Below, in pieces: positions 1 to 6,741 of a stretch of DNA of 22,339 bases. A program made the translations under genes and the position numbers. The notes below the pieces were generated by a model. That model had not been told where the DNA came from. It made no database searches and saw nothing but the letters and a program-made list of their open reading frames with translations. Origin of the DNA: Actinomycetes bacterium (GTDB lineage Bacteria; Actinomycetota; Coriobacteriia; Coriobacteriales; Eggerthellaceae); assembly GCA_023429565.1 (NCBI GenBank), contig JAEZDJ010000005.1, positions 1-22,339 of the forward strand. Reading direction: 5' to 3'. How positions within the stretch are numbered: the stretch's first letter is position 1; every line of letters starts with the position of its first letter.

Positions 1-136
1 CTCAAGCCGGAGGTTCGAGGCTCGCCGGTTCGCAAGGCGGCCGCAGTCCCGCGCGCCCCAAAGCCGTTCCACGACGGCCGAGACAATCACAAGGCCTACT
101 TGACAAAACTATAGGAACACCCCCCAGGGAGCGCCG

Positions 137-169
137 ACCGGTTCGACGGCTTCCCAGGGAAGCGCCGGT
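137..169. terminator. Stem-loop downstream of recQ (weak terminator candidate)
   Basis: GCTTCCC (149-155) and GGGAAGC (157-163) form a palindrome with a one-base centre, flanked by outer arms ACCGG (137-141) and CCGGT (165-169). It lies 50-80 nt past the recQ stop. No run of T follows in either direction, so intrinsic termination is doubtful. The sequence around it is also an imperfect direct repeat (CCCAGGGAGCGCCG then CCCAGGGAAGCGCCG), so the hairpin could simply be a by-product of that duplication. Nothing else is recognised in 1-218. Confidence 0.3.
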
Positions 170-218
170 TGGGACGAGGCGCACGGCGTCCTGCTTCAGG
201 GGGCGATGCACCGCCGGG

Positions 219-2204
219 CTAATCGGCACTCCCTAAGACGGCCTCGGCATCCCCTCGCCCGTAGGATGCTATCTCAGCCAGAAATACCTCGCCGTAACGG
301 GCGAGCTTCGTCGCGCCCACCCCAGAGACGTCGAGAAACTCCTCCTCCGTACCCGGACGCCTCGCGCACATGTCGTGCAACGCCGCATCGGAGAACACGA
401 TGTACGGAGGCACCGCTGCTTCGTCGGCCAAACGCTTGCGCAGAACTCTCAAGCGTTCGAACAGCGCAAGGTCCGCCTCGGATTCATGAAGGGCGCCCGA
501 TGCGCCAAACGCACCGTCCCCTCCCGCCTGGGAACGCGACTTGCTCCGCCGGCCATCCCGCTTGCGCAATGCCCGTTTCATGGAGAGCGTGAAGCCCTCC
601 TCGGCCACCTCGCGGGCGCGCGGACCCAGCCCCACGACCGGATACGAACCCTCTGAAATGGTCAGGCGCTCACCTGCCGCAAGGAGCTCTATGATTTCCT
701 TGATGGCAGCGATGGACGTGTCGAGGGAACCGTAGCTTGCCGCCTCGTCAAGTCCCAACTCACGCACCTTCGCCGCCTTTGATCCATGAAGAACGTCGGC
801 AATCATGCCCTTGCCGAAATGCCCGCGCAGCTCCTGCACGCAACGCATGACGGCCCGCGCTTCAGACGTGACGTCCACGGCCTCGAACTCTCCTGCACAG
901 TTGGAGCATGCCCCGCAGGGCGAGACGGCGTCGCCGGCAAAGCCGGCCTCCTCCCTTTCGCCAAAGTACCCGAGGATGTGGCGACGCAGGCATCCCGTCG
1001 TGTAGCAGTAGCCGCATATGGCCTCGAGAAGACGACGCTGCGAAGCGCGCACGGCATCGGCCTCTCCAGTGGAGAGTTCCTCATTGCCCGAATCCCGCTC
1101 TATGAAGAAGCGGCACGTCGACACGTCACCGCTGTTCCAAAACAGCAGGCACGTCGACGGTTCCCCGTCGCGTCCGGCACGACCCGCCTCCTGGTAGTAT
1201 GCCTCGATGCTGCCAGGCATGTTGTGATGGATGACATAGCGCACGTTCGACTTGTCGATTCCCATGCCAAATGCGTTTGTGGCAACCATGACAGGGGCGT
1301 CGTCAGCAATGAACGCCTGCTGGCTCGCAGCCCTCCTTGCCGCAGGAAGGCCTGCGTGATAGCACGCCGCGTTCACTCCTGCGGCAACAAGGGCCGCCTG
1401 CACCTTCTCCGTGTCCTTTCGGGTTGAGCAATACACGATGCCGCTGTCGTCGGGATGTTCGACCGCATAGGACACGATGCGGGCGAGCTTCCGCTTCGGA
1501 TCAAGCTGCTCCACACCGAAATACAAATTCGGGCGGTCAAAGCCCGTCACGATCTCAAAAGGATCGCTCAGCCCGAGGATCCGCACGATGTCGCGACGGA
1601 CCCGGTCGGTGGCAGTGGCCGTGAACGCCGCCACGACCGGCCGAGAGGGCAATGCTTCGATGAATTCTGCAATGGACAGGTACGACGGACGGAAGTCCTG
1701 TCCCCATTGGGACACGCAATGGGCCTCGTCCACGGCAACGAGGGGAATGCGCGCCTCGCGCGCGAACGAGACGAAGCGGCTGTCGGCCAATCTCTCGGGA
1801 GCCACATACATGACCTCGTAGGCACCGTCGAGAGCGCGCTTGAGCACGGTGGCCTGTTGGCCGGGCGTCAGCGTCGAGTTGAGATACGCCCCACGCACGC
1901 CCGCTTCCAGCAAAGACCTCACCTGGTCTCCCATGAGCGAGACAAGCGGGGACACCACGAGCGTCAGCCCCTCAAGCACGATTCCCGGCACTTGGTAGCA
2001 GACCGACTTTCCAGCCCCCGTTGGCATGACGGCAAGCGCATCGCGCCCGGACAGCAGGGCATCGACGACCTCTTCCTGTCCCGGCCGGAACGACGCGTAT
2101 CCAAAATGCTCCTCAAGCGCCTGCCGCGCCGCGTGCATGCCCGCCACATCCTCCACGTTCCGCATCCCTTCGTCACGCCCATATCTGCTGTGTTGTTCCC
2201 CCAT
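219..2204 (-). CDS. recQ: ATP-dependent DNA helicase RecQ
   Basis: RecQ is a 3'-5' superfamily 2 DNA helicase acting in recombination and replication-fork repair. Visible in order (numbered from the longest reading, starting at 2276): motif 0 FRPGQ (63-67), Walker A MPTGAGKS (84-91), DEAH box (183-186) followed by CVSQWGQDFRPSY, a conserved C-terminal helicase motif QEAGRAGRDGEPS, the zinc-binding cysteines of the RecQ-Ct region (CGYC...C and CGACSNC, about 420-460), a winged-helix region, and an HRDC domain at about 605-672. It is therefore a full-length three-domain RecQ. The start is uncertain: ATG 2204 is used here. A perfect AAGGAGG lies 21 nt upstream of it, too far to be ideal. ATG 2276 (weak GGAAAGG site) and ATG 2138 (GGAGG 11 nt away, closest to the usual family N terminus) are alternatives. 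It is divergent from the sigma gene. Confidence 0.96.
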   Translation of the reverse strand: MGEQHSRYGRDEGMRNVEDVAGMHAARQALEEHFGYASFRPGQEEVVDALLSGRDALAVMPTGAGKSVCYQVPGIVLEGLTLVVSPLVSLMGDQVRSLLEAGVRGAYLNSTLTPGQQATVLKRALDGAYEVMYVAPERLADSRFVSFAREARIPLVAVDEAHCVSQWGQDFRPSYLSIAEFIEALPSRPVVAAFTATATDRVRRDIVRILGLSDPFEIVTGFDRPNLYFGVEQLDPKRKLARIVSYAVEHPDDSGIVYCSTRKDTEKVQAALVAAGVNAACYHAGLPAARRAASQQAFIADDAPVMVATNAFGMGIDKSNVRYVIHHNMPGSIEAYYQEAGRAGRDGEPSTCLLFWNSGDVSTCRFFIERDSGNEELSTGEADAVRASQRRLLEAICGYCYTTGCLRRHILGYFGEREEAGFAGDAVSPCGACSNCAGEFEAVDVTSEARAVMRCVQELRGHFGKGMIADVLHGSKAAKVRELGLDEAASYGSLDTSIAAIKEIIELLAAGERLTISEGSYPVVGLGPRAREVAEEGFTLSMKRALRKRDGRRSKSRSQAGGDGAFGASGALHESEADLALFERLRVLRKRLADEAAVPPYIVFSDAALHDMCARRPGTEEEFLDVSGVGATKLARYGEVFLAEIASYGRGDAEAVLGSAD

Positions 2205-2404
2205 GATACCGGGTCGGGGAGCCACCCTCCTTGATGCCGGACCGCTTTTCACGTTTCTTTCTCTCACCGGCCCCATGGCAAACGCCTTTCCCCCGCTCCG
2301 CTCACGCGATGCCGCTCTCGGCCTTCCGCCTGCCGGCTCCCTTTGCCGCGGAGTGCACCTCAGCGCCTCCGGAACCTTACGCCCCGCCCTTCTTTGGCGC
2401 CGGT

Positions 2405-2413
2405 TGCTACAAT
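2405..2413 (+). promoter_or_regulatory. Extended -10 promoter for the sigma operon
   Basis: TGCTACAAT is an extended -10 element (TGn plus TACAAT, five of six consensus bases). No good -35 lies 16-18 nt upstream, which is usual for extended -10 promoters. The predicted transcription start is near 2420. This would place the first in-frame ATG of the sigma gene (2412) upstream of the transcript, an important clue to its true start codon. Confidence 0.5.
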
Positions 2414-2963
2414 GGTTTTAAAATTTCTCCCGACATTCCGCGACCCTCGATCGTGTTGGAGTCAGAAAGGGAAAAACCTGCCGAACGCCAACGACATAGC
2501 CGCTTTGTTCCGACGCCATTCCAAGACGGTCTACCGCCTGAGCTACTCGTATCTGGGAAACGCCGCCGATGCCGAGGACGCGACGCAAAACGTGTTCATG
2601 AAGCTGCTCGACAAGCCGCGGCGGTTCAATGATGACGAGCACGAGAAGGCGTGGCTCATCGTGTGCACGCAGAACCACTGCCGCGACGTTCTGAAGAGCG
2701 CCCATCGCACAAGATCGGCCGAGCTCACCGGGGATCTGCCCGACGACCACGCGACGACAGGGGAAGACGGAACTCTGGCGGCCGTGCTGTCCCTTCCAGC
2801 GAAATACAAGACCTGCGTGTATCTACATTACTACGAAGGGTACCGCACCGCCGAGATCTCGCTCATCACCGGCACGCCCGCCTCCACGGTGCGGAGCCAT
2901 CTGAGCGAAGCGCGCGCCTTGCTCAGAACCATGTTGGGAGGTGAATCCATTGGCAATCGATAG
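2412..2963 (+). CDS. RNA polymerase ECF sigma factor (sigma-70 family)
   Basis: Group IV (extracytoplasmic function) sigma factor. Region 2 runs from NDIAALFRRH through YLGNAADAEDATQNVFMKLL to EKAWLIVCTQNHCRD. Region 4 is LPAKYKTCVYLHYYEGY followed by a helix-turn-helix (TAEISLITGTPASTVRSHL) and EARALLR. No region 3 is seen, as expected. The stop overlaps the next gene by 14 nt, implying translational coupling with a membrane protein that is probably its anti-sigma factor. The start is in doubt. ATG 2412 has no ribosome site and lies inside the apparent -10 box. The conserved part begins only at residue 26 of that reading. The in-frame CTG at 2478 is preceded by GAAAGGG at 6-nt spacing and would give a leaderless-free, normal-length ECF protein. 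ATG 2412 is given as the conservative boundary. Confidence 0.9.
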   Translation: MVLKFLPTFRDPRSCWSQKGKNLPNANDIAALFRRHSKTVYRLSYSYLGNAADAEDATQNVFMKLLDKPRRFNDDEHEKAWLIVCTQNHCRDVLKSAHRTRSAELTGDLPDDHATTGEDGTLAAVLSLPAKYKTCVYLHYYEGYRTAEISLITGTPASTVRSHLSEARALLRTMLGGESIGNR

Positions 2964-3660
2964 AGAAGGGCCGGATTTCAACGCCATCAGAGACGCATTC
3001 GAGCGCATGGCGCCCGACACCGAGGCTGAGGAGCGCATGCTCGCCTCCTTGCTGGAGGCAACCGGCACACCACGCCCCCTCATGCCCCGTGGGACGGGCC
3101 GCACGTCCGAGTCCGCCAAACTCAAGGGCAAGCATGCTGCAGCCGCCGCGTCACACACCATCCCCCGTTGGCTGCGCATCGGCGTGGCAGCGTGCCTGGC
3201 CTTGGTCGTCGTTGGCGGCGTGGTCGGATACGGAGCAACGGCGGCTCATGACGGGGCTCGGACGGCATCGGAACAAGCGGCCCAGTTCACGGGATCCTCG
3301 CCGAACGGCCCGACGGCAGATGGCGACGGCTCCCACCCAGAGGACCCAGAGGGGTATGCCGCTTCGCCGGAGGACCCGTCCGGATCCGTCCTGCGCGACT
3401 ATTCGGAAGCAGCCCTCTCCCACCCCCTCGTGGAGCTCTCCTCGGGGACTCGGCTGCGCATCGTGCTGGGAGAAGACGGCTCTCCCCTGCTGGCCAACGA
3501 GGCTGCCCTGGCAGCAGATCCCGAAGCGGCATGGGCGCTCGACGAGACCGGCACAAGCACAATGTCCTGCTACGTGCGGGCTTTGGCGGGCGACGACTAT
3601 TCCTATGCCGTCAGCTACGCCGAGGACGGCGAGTTCTATCTGGCCGAACCGGTTTCCTGA
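2950..3660 (+). CDS. Membrane-anchored partner of the ECF sigma factor, probable anti-sigma factor
   Basis: A single-pass membrane protein of about 236 residues. It has a charged cytoplasmic N terminus with a helical stretch (about 10-38), a Pro/Thr-rich linker, a transmembrane segment at about 77-95 (IGVAACLALVVVGGVVGYGA), and an extracytoplasmic Ser/Gly/Pro/Asp-rich linker. It ends in a C-terminal domain with alternating strands (TRLRIVLGEDGSPLL, MSCYVRALAGDDYSYAVSY). The start is taken as TTG 2950 because GGAGGTG (2937-2943) stands 6 nt upstream; GTG 2941 would overlap that same ribosome site. It overlaps the sigma gene by 14 nt. Position after an ECF gene, the topology and size indicate an anti-sigma factor. 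However, no HxxxCxxC zinc anti-sigma motif is visible and the sequence was not recognised as a named family, so the role is inference. Confidence 0.75.
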   Translation: MAIDREGPDFNAIRDAFERMAPDTEAEERMLASLLEATGTPRPLMPRGTGRTSESAKLKGKHAAAAASHTIPRWLRIGVAACLALVVVGGVVGYGATAAHDGARTASEQAAQFTGSSPNGPTADGDGSHPEDPEGYAASPEDPSGSVLRDYSEAALSHPLVELSSGTRLRIVLGEDGSPLLANEAALAADPEAAWALDETGTSTMSCYVRALAGDDYSYAVSYAEDGEFYLAEPVS

Positions 3661-3678
3661 CCGCCCATCGGCCTGGGC

Positions 3679-3695
3679 GCCGGCTCCCTGCCGGC
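3679..3695. terminator. GC hairpin between convergent genes (weak)
   Basis: GCCGGC (3679-3684) and GCCGGC (3690-3695) form a 6-bp stem around TCCCT in the 112-nt gap between the convergent anti-sigma and flavoprotein genes. There is no T-run on either side. It may aid termination but is not a classical intrinsic terminator. Confidence 0.25.
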
Positions 3696-3772
3696 AGCGG
3701 CGGCGTCCTCCCCGGGCAACGCCCCCACCAAAAGGCGGAAGCGTTGCGGGAAAGGGCTGGGGGATACGTGGC

Positions 3773-5356
3773 CTAGCTCCACGGCTCCTCTTTGACAGCC
3801 GAGCGGCCTGCAAGCCGCCCGAGGGTGAAACAGCTGGTGCACGACCATCCCGTGAAGCAGGTCCACTCTGCGATCATGCCGGCAGCATACAGGCCGGGAA
3901 TGGCCTCGAGCAAGGAACTCTCGTCCTCGGGCCTCACGTCGTCGACGACCCCGACCTGCTTCGCCCTCAAAACCTGTCCGGTCAACGAAGACTTCAGGCC
4001 TCCGGTCGTCATGACAATCGAGGGACCAAGCTTCAGGGCATGGAACGGCCCGGTCGCGACCGCATGGATGGGATACCCGCTCGTACGTTCTCCGTAGACG
4101 GGATCCACGAGTTCTCCGGCGCTGGCGCTGAACGCGGCCGCCGAAGCCGCGAGGGAGGCCGCGTCCACCCCCATGCTCGAAGCGAGGCTCTCAAGCGTGT
4201 CGGCCGTGACGAACTGCGTGCCATGGGTCTCGTTGTTGACGGTAAATGCCTCCAAGGAGTCAGGGCTGCTGTCGATGACGAGCCAGAGATAGTCCTCCTC
4301 CTGGCGAGCGAACTGCGCCTCGAATTGATCCACGAGGTCATTGGTTGCGTACGAGGCCCCTTCATTGATGCAGCGGTTTCCCCGCTGATCGCAGATGAAC
4401 CCCTTGTACAGGCAATCGGCATTCACGTTTGCTCCGGTGCCATACTCGGAATTCGCCAGGATGAAGCCGCCGTCCTGCGTCCTGGTGGTCAGCGCTCCCA
4501 AGTCCATGGCCATGAGGAGGCCATCCCCAATGTTGGTGGGCTTCCCGCTGCCCGCCACGCCCTGCCATTGCTCGGCGAATGCGCCAATGAGCTTTGCGTT
4601 TCCCGAATACCCACCCGTGGTCAGGATGACGGCCTTCTTCGCTTTGATGTTGAGGTCCTTGCCATTTTGAGAAGCGGTGATCCCCACGACTCGGCCCTCC
4701 TCGCCAACGATCAGCTTCGTTCCCCGCGTGCCGGTCATGAGCGTGGCGCCGCTTTCCTCAATGCTTCCCTTCATCGGCTCGACGAACGAACCGCCGCCAA
4801 CGGCGCCTCCGTTATGGGCCTCAAAGAAGATGTCATGCGCGCTGTAATGGGCCTGAACCGCTATGCGCTGCCATTCGACTCCCGCATCGGCAAGAAAGTC
4901 GATGTTCTCTCCGCAATTCTTGAAGACATATTCGATGACGTCCTGAGGGGGCAGCCCATGAGGATTCTCCCCTCGCGCAAGGTACTCCTGCCAGCAATCC
5001 TCTCCCGTGGCCGTGACGCCTTGCGCCTTGGTGTACTCGCTGTCGTATCCGGGCAGGATGCCGGCGCAGATTGACATGTCACCGCCGATCATCGAGTTTT
5101 TCTCCAGGATGATCACGCTGTCACCTGCCTGCGTGGCCTCATGGGATGCCGCCCAGCCCGCAGCGCCACATCCCACGATGACGATGTCCGCCTCCTCGGA
5201 CCAGGTGACGTCACCGATTGAGCCCTGTGTGCCGACCTCCGACGAAGACGAGTCCCGAGGCGCACACCCCGCCAACGTGAAGCCGAACGCCGCCGCACCC
5301 GTCAGACCGGCTGCCGCGATGAACTTGCGCCTGGACAATCCCCTGATCTCTTCCAT
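3773..5356 (-). CDS. Tat-exported FAD-dependent reductase of the fumarate/urocanate reductase flavoprotein family, substrate unknown
   Basis: The protein has 527 residues. Its N terminus carries a Tat motif (SRRKF, 8-12), a hydrophobic stretch and a lipobox LAGC (28-31), so it is probably a Tat-exported lipoprotein at the outer membrane face. The Rossmann motif VGCGAAG (61-67) and ILEKNSMIGGD bind FAD; GNRCINE and the C-terminal GLYAAG...FTLGRLAG are family signatures. There is no heme or FMN-attachment domain, unlike flavocytochrome c or UrdA, so electrons must come from another protein not in this window. By eye alignment to Shewanella fumarate reductase, the catalytic Arg after NE is Tyr (NEGASY), the HHTMGG histidines are VMTTGG, and the arginine of NRLGGN is replaced. 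The substrate is thus probably not fumarate. The start is ATG 5356 with AAGGAGG at 6-nt spacing. It is divergent from a LysR regulator that likely controls it. Confidence 0.92.
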   Translation of the reverse strand: MEEIRGLSRRKFIAAAGLTGAAAFGFTLAGCAPRDSSSSEVGTQGSIGDVTWSEEADIVIVGCGAAGWAASHEATQAGDSVIILEKNSMIGGDMSICAGILPGYDSEYTKAQGVTATGEDCWQEYLARGENPHGLPPQDVIEYVFKNCGENIDFLADAGVEWQRIAVQAHYSAHDIFFEAHNGGAVGGGSFVEPMKGSIEESGATLMTGTRGTKLIVGEEGRVVGITASQNGKDLNIKAKKAVILTTGGYSGNAKLIGAFAEQWQGVAGSGKPTNIGDGLLMAMDLGALTTRTQDGGFILANSEYGTGANVNADCLYKGFICDQRGNRCINEGASYATNDLVDQFEAQFARQEEDYLWLVIDSSPDSLEAFTVNNETHGTQFVTADTLESLASSMGVDAASLAASAAAFSASAGELVDPVYGERTSGYPIHAVATGPFHALKLGPSIVMTTGGLKSSLTGQVLRAKQVGVVDDVRPEDESSLLEAIPGLYAAGMIAEWTCFTGWSCTSCFTLGRLAGRSAVKEEPWS

Positions 5357-5382
5357 GAGAGTCCTCCTTGATGTCAGTCCAC

Positions 5383-5403
5383 GGCGACGCACGTCGCGTC
5401 GCC
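5383..5403 (-). promoter_or_regulatory. Strong hairpin in the 5' leader of the flavoprotein mRNA
   Basis: GGCGACGC (5383-5390) and GCGTCGCC (5396-5403) form a perfect 8-bp stem with a 5-nt loop. In the minus-strand transcript it ends 13 nt before the AAGGAGG ribosome site (5363-5369). It does not cover the ribosome site, so it may stabilise the 5' end or act in attenuation. No T-run follows, which argues against a simple terminator. Confidence 0.45.
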
Positions 5404-5484
5404 CTTTCCGCACCAGTGTAAAACGGCACAAGCGCATGGAGTAAATGCGGATTCCGGCAGGCAATCGGACCGGTGATCCCAGAC

Positions 5485-5513
5485 TATGCAAACCCTTATG
5501 CATATCACGCATG
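5485..5513. promoter_or_regulatory. Candidate LysR-type operator (ATGCA dyads)
   Basis: TATGCA (5485-5490) and TGCATA (5499-5504) form a dyad with an 8-nt centre. An adjoining dyad ATGC-N7-GCAT (5498-5512) fits the LysR T-N11-A rule (T 5499, A 5511). The half-sites share the middle ATGC. They sit about 130 bp upstream of the flavoprotein start and about 30 bp upstream of the lysR -35 element, where a divergent LysR regulator would bind to control both genes. Confidence 0.45.
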
Positions 5514-5544
5514 GGACCGATCCGCCTTCAATTCCGAGGCTCGC

Positions 5545-5574
5545 TTTACCCTGCCACGCGGTTGATCATATAAT
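5545..5574 (+). promoter_or_regulatory. Promoter of the LysR gene
   Basis: TTTACC (5545-5550), an 18-nt spacer, and a perfect TATAAT (5569-5574). The predicted transcription start is near 5581, giving a leader of about 47 nt that contains the GGGGAGG ribosome site at 5614-5620. Confidence 0.55.
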
Positions 5575-5627
5575 GCACGGGGGATGAAATACGATTGCCG
5601 TATGGAACAACTTGGGGAGGGCCATCC

Positions 5628-6590
5628 GTGGACACCACGCTGCTTCATGAATTTGTCGTTTTGGTAGAGCATCTGAACTATTCGACCGCTGCACGCATGA
5701 TGAACATGTCCCAGTCGTCTCTCAGCCGACACATTCATGAGCTCGAGCGATATTTCGGAACGCAACTGTTCTATCGAAAAGACAAGCTGACCTTGACCCA
5801 TGCAGGACAGATACTGCTTGAGGAATACGATGCGGTATTCGCTGCAGAAAAGCGAATCAAGAAGCGCATCAAAGACTCGAAAGACCACTATCAGGGAACC
5901 ATCCTCATAGAGGACTATGCGTTTGCGCATGAGGTGAGGAATTTCTTTCTCCGCGCGATAAACTGCTTCCGAGAGAACAACCCGGCAGTCATGTTCGAGT
6001 TTCGGCCGGTCAAGCATAATCTTTCCATCCTCGACTCGCTCCGCGAAGGGTATTTCGATGTAGGCGTCCTCACGAAATCAGGTTTGGGCGATCCGGACAT
6101 GCCCCTTGTCGATGACTTTCACGTCCTGCCTTTGAGGCACGCCACCTCTCCACTCATGGTCTACACCCACGCATCCGTGCTCCCCGACGTCGTCGATGGA
6201 CCGGTGTCTCTGGCAGACTTCAAGGATGTCTCTTTTCTGCTTCCCCTCAAACCCGAATATGCGTCCTTTCGCGACGATTTGACCGCGATGTGCCAAGAAA
6301 AGGGATTTGTGCCCAAATTTCTCATGAAGGAGATACACACATACGAGCAACTGGCGCTGTTCGACATGACCGGCTGCGCCCAGATCGTGCGGGCCGGCGA
6401 TGTTGATTCGCCCTCGTCTCCCTTCCTCATGAATCCGAATTGCAAGCTGATGGAGTTGGAGGAAGACTGCCGCACAACGCCCTACCTCCTCTTTCGAAAA
6501 GACGGGTCTTCCGACATCGTCGATATCTTCATGAGCTTCCTTGAGTCATTTGCCGCCGATCTCGTCGATGGCAGATGCCCCAACGCATAA
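5628..6590 (+). CDS. LysR-family transcriptional regulator
   Basis: The protein has 320 residues, normal for the family. The N-terminal winged helix-turn-helix is clear: LLHEFVVLVEHLNYSTAARM, then SQSSLSRHIHELERYFG, then QLFYRKDKLTLTHAG. It is followed by a linker helix (LLEEYDAVFAAEKRIKKRI) and a two-lobed ligand-binding region (GTILIEDYAF..., DVGVLTKSGLGDPDMPLVDDFHVLPL...). The start is GTG 5628 with GGGGAGG at 7-nt spacing; the open frame extends further upstream but has no ribosome site there. LysR proteins commonly regulate the divergent neighbour in response to its substrate, so this one probably controls the exported reductase at 3773-5356. The ligand-binding half looks divergent from the classical E. 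coli types, and the ligand cannot be named. Confidence 0.93.
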   Translation: MDTTLLHEFVVLVEHLNYSTAARMMNMSQSSLSRHIHELERYFGTQLFYRKDKLTLTHAGQILLEEYDAVFAAEKRIKKRIKDSKDHYQGTILIEDYAFAHEVRNFFLRAINCFRENNPAVMFEFRPVKHNLSILDSLREGYFDVGVLTKSGLGDPDMPLVDDFHVLPLRHATSPLMVYTHASVLPDVVDGPVSLADFKDVSFLLPLKPEYASFRDDLTAMCQEKGFVPKFLMKEIHTYEQLALFDMTGCAQIVRAGDVDSPSSPFLMNPNCKLMELEEDCRTTPYLLFRKDGSSDIVDIFMSFLESFAADLVDGRCPNA

Positions 6591-6741
6591 GGCTCTACAG
6601 CCAGAAATCCCATCCAACAGGCCTAACCCTGCAGGGCTTTTGCGGCGTTTTGCATCCCCGCGCCACGTTTCTCGCACAGAATCCGACAAATCGCCCCGCC
6701 CGTTCGTGTTACCGTCAATACCCCGACGAATGGAGGCTCCC

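Noticed and set aside
9..23. tRNA T-arm-like GGTTCGAGG sequence
   Set aside because: The flanking five bases do not pair as a T stem and no acceptor or anticodon arm is visible nearby.
100..115. TTGACA followed by TATAGG as a promoter
   Set aside because: Only four bases separate the two hexamers, far from the 16-18 required.
3089..5074. 661-codon plus-strand open frame
   Set aside because: Overlaps the anti-sigma gene in another frame and runs antisense to the flavoprotein gene; the translation is Arg/Pro-rich with no family features.
6646..6660. CCCTGCAGGG followed by TTTT as a terminator of lysR
   Set aside because: The palindrome has no room for a loop; the real stem would be three base pairs.
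6541..6741. Longer N terminus for the serpin
   Set aside because: The added 67 residues overlap the lysR gene end, have no ribosome site and would bury the signal peptide.
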